Source: Sapria himalayana (taxonomy: Eukaryota; Streptophyta; Magnoliopsida; Malpighiales; Rafflesiaceae). Taken from it: a stretch of 64,000 nt of DNA. The notes beneath the pieces were generated by a model. It saw only the letters and a program-made list of their open reading frames with translations, was not told the origin of the DNA and ran no database searches. The translations under genes were made by a program, and so were the position numbers. The stretch is from NCBI GenBank assembly GCA_029783825.1, contig JAREIK010003421.1, forward strand, positions 1,128,358 to 1,192,357. The letters are read 5' to 3'. Each line of letters begins with the position of its first letter. Position 1 is the stretch's first letter. Below, in pieces: positions 59,366 through 64,000 of the stretch.

Positions 59366-62129
59366 TGCTTATGTTGCTATTCTAAGGTATGCTTGCATGT
59401 GGAGCCTAGAACAAAAAATACATGAGTGCTCAATTTATTCATTGGAACACAAGGAGATTCAGCAATGAATTTTGTAGAAAAAATACCGAGAATCTAGTTG
59501 TTTTCAATTTCATTTTTTATGTTTTTTGAATGATAAAATTTCTATGTGTATTTGAATATTGTTTGTAGAATGTGACACTTATTATTTCATTTTAGTACTA
59601 TGTTTTTTGGCAATGTAATTTTTTGTCATATTTATATATTTTATAATTGTGTGCTTTGATTACTTTTCTACAAATTTATATTTGTTGCATGTGGTGTGCA
59701 TTTAGCCTTACAACTATAAAAATACTACAAACATTATGTTATTTGATTGTTGTGATTTTGTTATGTCGTCTAATTTTATCACTTAGATAGTATCCTAAAA
59801 GCTTGTTGGTAAGGGTCTCTCATTAACAAAGATTTGTAAGTGTATAAGTCATATAAGTAGTAAAATGAATTTTTATCTTGGTATCGATTACACATAGATT
59901 GTAATGGCAATTTAGTCAACCAACAATGAGATAATACTATTCTTATTGATGAAAATAATTTGGGAATTTGATAAAACTCATAAATCACAGGGTTTGTCCA
60001 TTTTCATTTATATGATGCATATCTAAATAGTTTGGTTCAAGTTAAGTTTGTATACATAATTAATAGTTTGTACTCATAAACCAACAATGATAGTTACTTC
60101 ATATAAATATTCTTATTCTCTAGTCTCGAATGTCTTATTGATTTTCAACTAATGCGGCCTTAAAAGTATCTACACTTTTAGTTTCATAAGTACCATACAC
60201 ACATAATTAATATATATTTTCTCATAAACTTCAATGATTAGAACCATATGAGTGAAAGCAACTCAAATGACTATCATCAAATCATGAATCATAACTACTC
60301 ATGTATATCCTATTGATTACCAATCATTATCTTTCATAATGATGATACAACTCACACACTAAAAGTGAAACTCTTATGAGAATATTTATTAAAACATAAA
60401 TATTAATTGAGGGTTAGTTCTTTTAAGATATGTATGATAAATTGACATGTAAAAATATTTTATACTTTTTGCTTCTTGAGTTTCATACTCACAATGATTA
60501 ATAGATCTCAATTTTAGGTCTTAATATATCTTTGCATTGCACATCATGGTCAAAGGGGCTATCGATTTCTTCCGACCATATGCATGAGTGAGTCAATTGG
60601 TTTACCTATTACCAACCATCATGACAACACAGACACATACTCACTAATAATATTTCAATTTTATTTTATCATCAATTTCATCAATATCCATTCCCCAACA
60701 TAAGTCAAATATCACCATTAACATCAAAGTATTCATACAATACATAAATCAAACAAACAAACCCTAGATCTCAAATTAGCATGACATTAAGGGGTATATT
60801 CATATGATGTATATATGAAGAAGTCTCATAAATCTTGGATTCTTGATGGAAGCCCTCACAAAAATCTAGAATTCAAAATCTAATTCGCATGCTATTCAAT
60901 TGAATTCCCAAAATTACTCTATAGTGAGGGGTTTGAAAATCATGCCCCCAACTCAAAGATTTAGCCATTTTCTTGCATCCCTTGCTTGCTCATGGATCCC
61001 AATAAGAAGTATAAAAATTATGCCTATATTTGTTGTTGTGCTTGGTCCAAGGTGAAAAACAAAGAAGGGCAACTGACTTGCATATCTTTCTTCTTATTTT
61101 TACCATATTTTTTATACTTTATGAATTCTATGTATTTTCCAAATAGAAAGGTGTTACTTTGGAATGATGCCATGACTTCAGAATTTGATACCATTAGTTG
61201 GAAGTCATGGCATTGGAAAGTGTCCACGGATTTAGAATGCTCCCTAAACTCCATGCAACCTCAAAGTCATGGTACAGAGAAGTTTCTAAAACTCTAGAAT
61301 GCTTTCTAAACTCTATTTACCCCATAAGCCATGGTACTTGGAAGTGACCATGGCTTTTATAATTAGCATATATATCAAAGTCTCTATACTAAGACATGGT
61401 CATGGTTTTGCCTCCACTTGAGAGTAAAAAGTTGTAGCATTTGAAATGATAACGACTTGAGCATGACACAAGAATTAAAAATCTGTAACCAACCTTGTTA
61501 AAGATAAAGTTGCAATATTGGGAAATGAAAATGACTTTTAGTATTAGAGGGGTATTTAATTACTGCAATGTGAATTTAATATATCAATTATTTAAATGTT
61601 ATGCGATAAAAGTGACTACAACTACAAGATATTATCAAAACAAAAAATGTGTTGTATAATAGAAGAATTATTCTAATGAGGTAGTAGAGTCTTAGTGTAT
61701 AAAGATTGACTGACCGATTATATATAGTTTTGTCCAAAAATGGATGTTGAAATTACTAAATAGAACCAATCATCACCAAGTTGCCAATTACTTCTTATGA
61801 TACAATGATTTCACTACTATTCATCATAATTCATCAAAACTCTAATTTCATGAAATCATTCCAATTATTATTCATCATCAAAAACCACCAAAATACAGTA
61901 CAATATTTTATTTTTTATATTCTAAATAAACTCATATACTAAAACTATTACTCATCCTTAAGTAATGACTTTTCCCTTAAAAAAAAATACAACTCACATA
62001 ATTGCAAATACCATATTGTAATATAAATTGAGTTAACTAATAAAACAAGATATTATGATACATCTCAATTGAATGAGAGAGATAATAGTGGTAGAATTTT
62101 TGTTTATGATCAAATCCCATGAAAAAAAA
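59366..62129. other. Long AT-rich stretch without a recognisable gene
   Basis: No intact or broken coding sequence could be named. 60060-60430 contains loosely repeated CTCATAAACC/TTCAATGATTAGAACCATA-type sequence, and 60660-60980 (CATAAATCAAACAAACAAAC, CCCTAGATCTCAAATTAG) resembles a retrotransposon LTR or leader. Neither is firm. Short frames at 60986-61297 have no family resemblance I recognise. Confidence 0.5.
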
Positions 62130-62962
62130 TCAGTCCTGGAGTACTCACATGGTAGCCTCGAAGTTGATGGTCTCGAAGTTGAAGACCTCTCTACATCTCT
62201 ATCACCTTTAGCTACCTAATAAAACACCTTCACAATGAGTTAGACCAATACATCTTGTCATTCCCAACTATATTTCAATGAGCCTTTGAAAGATGTCAAA
62301 GCCTAGTAAAAATATCTCTGGTTTTCAATACTTTTCAGCAATTCTTCAACAAACTAGTTCTTTAGAAAATGCATTTCATCTCTAATCAGCATGTGTCTAC
62401 GTGCAACCAAATGTCGCCACTCCATTACTATGGAGTTATAAAGGACACGAAATGACTTTGCACATCCTCTAATGTTGATCTCAACCTACTTCATCACATC
62501 TTCTAATAATTTATTGATTTTATCTTTAAACTTTTCTTGAGCTGCAATAAATAACATATTTTTTTGGAGGTGCATCTCCCACAATATATCTTGCTTTTCA
62601 AATGCTTCTATTAAAGCTTTGAAGAGGGATTAGACTTCAATCTTGAAGCATTCTTCCATTTGTCCAACTTCTAATTGGATGCTCTCCAAAATATGATAGA
62701 TATCACCAAGTGCACCATTTTGTCAACCCAATGAAGGCTCTATATTGGGTTCCTTCTCTTTTTGTGTTCTCTTATTTTGTTCTAATATTTCTATGTTTGC
62801 TCCAATGAAGGATGATCCTTCTTCACAAATCACTGTCAATTCTTTCCTTTTAAGAATCAATTTCTTTCCTTTTCTATCTTCTTCAATATTCATTTTTATG
62901 CCAAACAATATCAGGTGTACATCATCAGACACATTTCATCAATCTATTCATGCATGAGTAAA
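62130..62962 (-). pseudogene. Unrecognised decayed reading frame, coiled-coil-like
   Basis: One minus-strand frame can be read from about 62962 to 62130 without an apparent frameshift but with about eight stop codons. Pieces include RKGKKLILKRKELTVICEEG, EILEQNKRTQKEKEPNIEPS, GDIYHILESIQLEVGQMEE, FEKQDILWEMHLQKNMLF and EKFKDKINKLLEDVMK. Composition is charged and heptad-like, suggesting a coiled coil. Charged N-terminal segments of this kind occur in plant retrotransposon gag-like proteins, but I cannot place it. A frame kept over 830 bp with only substitutions implies a once-functional protein that died recently enough to avoid indels. Confidence 0.5.
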
Positions 62963-63104
62963 CCCTCAACTAAATATTACAAGGTAATTAGGGAAGAGTG
63001 AATTGTTTGGAAAGAAAATTCACCCTCAACAAAATTAAGAATTGTTTTTTCAAGGATTTTCTCAACATCAAAACTACAACCAACTAGGATGACATACAAT
63101 AAAA

Positions 63105-63572
63105 TAGAGGTGTCAAATGGGCAGGCCTGGTATGGCCCGGCTCAATTTTAGGCCACCCAACTGGGGTACCATGCCGGGCCATGCATGGACCGCGACTTGA
63201 AAACTATCGGGTTCGGCCCCATTTAGGTTAGAAAAAACCCTATTTTTTTTTTAAATTAGGGTTCGGTGGCGTGCTACCGCACTGCCACGTGTCTTCATCC
63301 TTTCAGGGCTCGGTGAGCCTCACCTGTCGGGCATCTACTTGTATTGAACATGTTCTATGTGTGGATATGCATGTCGTGCCCACGTGCCTGGTACGGCACG
63401 ATGGGCTGTGGCACGACACTATAGCATGTCGTGCTGGGCACGGGCACGACATTGTAGCATGCTATGCTGGGCATGGGCACGTCACGGTAGTGTGCCGTGC
63501 CGGGCACATGCATGGCTAAACTGTGTTGTGCCTGTGCTGGGCCGGGCCAGCTCGGTCAGTTTGACACCTCTA
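63105..63572. mobile_element. hAT miniature element, second copy
   Basis: The ends are TAGAGGTGTCAAATGGGC and, reverse-complemented, TAGAGGTGTCAAACTGACC. Flanks CAATAAAA and CTATAAAA match at seven of eight positions, consistent with an aged 8-bp hAT target duplication. The interior is GC-rich with CGGGCAC, GGCACGAC and TGCCGGGCC repeats. It is the same family as 58082-58740, but 468 bp and without the four-unit palindromic minisatellite. Confidence 0.88.
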
Positions 63573-63580
63573 CTATAAAA

Positions 63581-64000
63581 TCATTTTTTATAGGATAATC
63601 ATCGAGCATTAGAATGCTAGTAATAAAATGAGCAAATAAAATACAACCAAACTTTACTTATTTACATGAGTTCTCCATATATCAAATATTCATATGCAAT
63701 ATTCGAAGTCACCCTCCATTCACTCTTTCCATCTATCATCAAGTTTGTGATTGCTGGAAAGTTATGTTACTTTCAGAGGGATATGAAAGTTGTGTTATTT
63801 TTAGCTTCTTGGAATCCTAATAACTCATTTAAAATCTCTCTATCAAAGTGCACCCAACTACCTCTAATATAGTTTGTTTTACCTCACTTATTCTCCAAAT
63901 TGGCATAAAATCTCTCACAACAAAAGCATTCCCTCATTCTCTATATATGCAAAATAATGTCCAATAATCATTTAAACATCCTCAATCTCATCAAAGCATA
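63581..64000. other. Window end, no gene recognised
   Basis: AT-rich sequence without coding or repeat signals that I can support. It continues the same background as 62963-63104 on the other side of the miniature element. Confidence 0.5.

Noticed and set aside
60986..61297. 103-residue plus-strand frame as a small gene
   Set aside because: No recognisable domain, no promoter or splice context, and an overlapping antisense frame of similar quality.

Overview
This window is plant nuclear DNA, almost certainly from a flowering plant. The evidence is one intact P-class pentatricopeptide-repeat (PPR) gene, the first six exons of a plant-type lipid/sphingoid phosphate phosphatase gene with GT-AG introns, and plant families of Ty1/copia, L1-type LINE, hAT, MULE and SINE elements. 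Coding density is very low, the sequence is strongly AT-rich, and nested transposon remains fill most of it. The short GC-rich hAT miniature elements suggest a monocot-like genome, but the species cannot be fixed from the sequence alone.

Layout. 1-7.6 kb: diverged tandem repeats, a decayed BED/DUF659 hAT transposase (2.2-4.7 kb) and a copia RNase H remnant (6.9-7.6 kb). 8.1-9.9 kb: six phased exons of an LPP-delta-like gene on the minus strand; its 3' half is not found in the 8 kb to the left edge. 10.3-13.3 kb: an inverted repeat and a 0.8-kb unit present three times, with CA/TA microsatellites at the joints. 13.3-20.1 kb: a decayed minus-strand copia element with LTR pieces, a GC-rich insertion and two minisatellites. 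21.76-23.34 kb: the intronless PPR gene, the only complete protein gene seen. 24.07-25.13 and 34.94-36.05 kb: two inverted-repeat elements whose cores are dense in GAGCTC. 26.0-33.4 kb: a probable MULE with terminal inverted repeats of about 1 kb, holding a solo copia LTR that itself holds a 5'-truncated LINE tail with a 16-bp target duplication. 37.3-43.5 kb: a DUF4371 hAT transposase split by a copia element that lacks IN/RT/RNase H and by a SINE. 43.95 kb: a degenerate tRNA-Gly(TCC). 45.68-51.22 kb: a full-length but dead L1-type LINE with an 18-bp target duplication. 51.9-56.0 kb: a decayed copia gag-pol with polypurine tract and LTR. 58.08-58.74 and 63.11-63.57 kb: two hAT miniature elements with TAGAGGTGTCAAA ends and 8-bp target duplications. 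62.13-62.96 kb: an unrecognised decayed reading frame.

The host genes do not form a pathway together. The phosphatase would act on sphingoid base phosphates at the ER and the PPR protein would bind organelle RNA. The main content is a record of successive insertions, with several orders of events readable from target duplications. I found no clear evidence of a wholly new functional system. The most unusual structures are the GAGCTC-core elements, the long-armed MULE and its duplicated arm, the palindromic minisatellite inside the 58-kb hAT element, and the 0.8-kb triplication.
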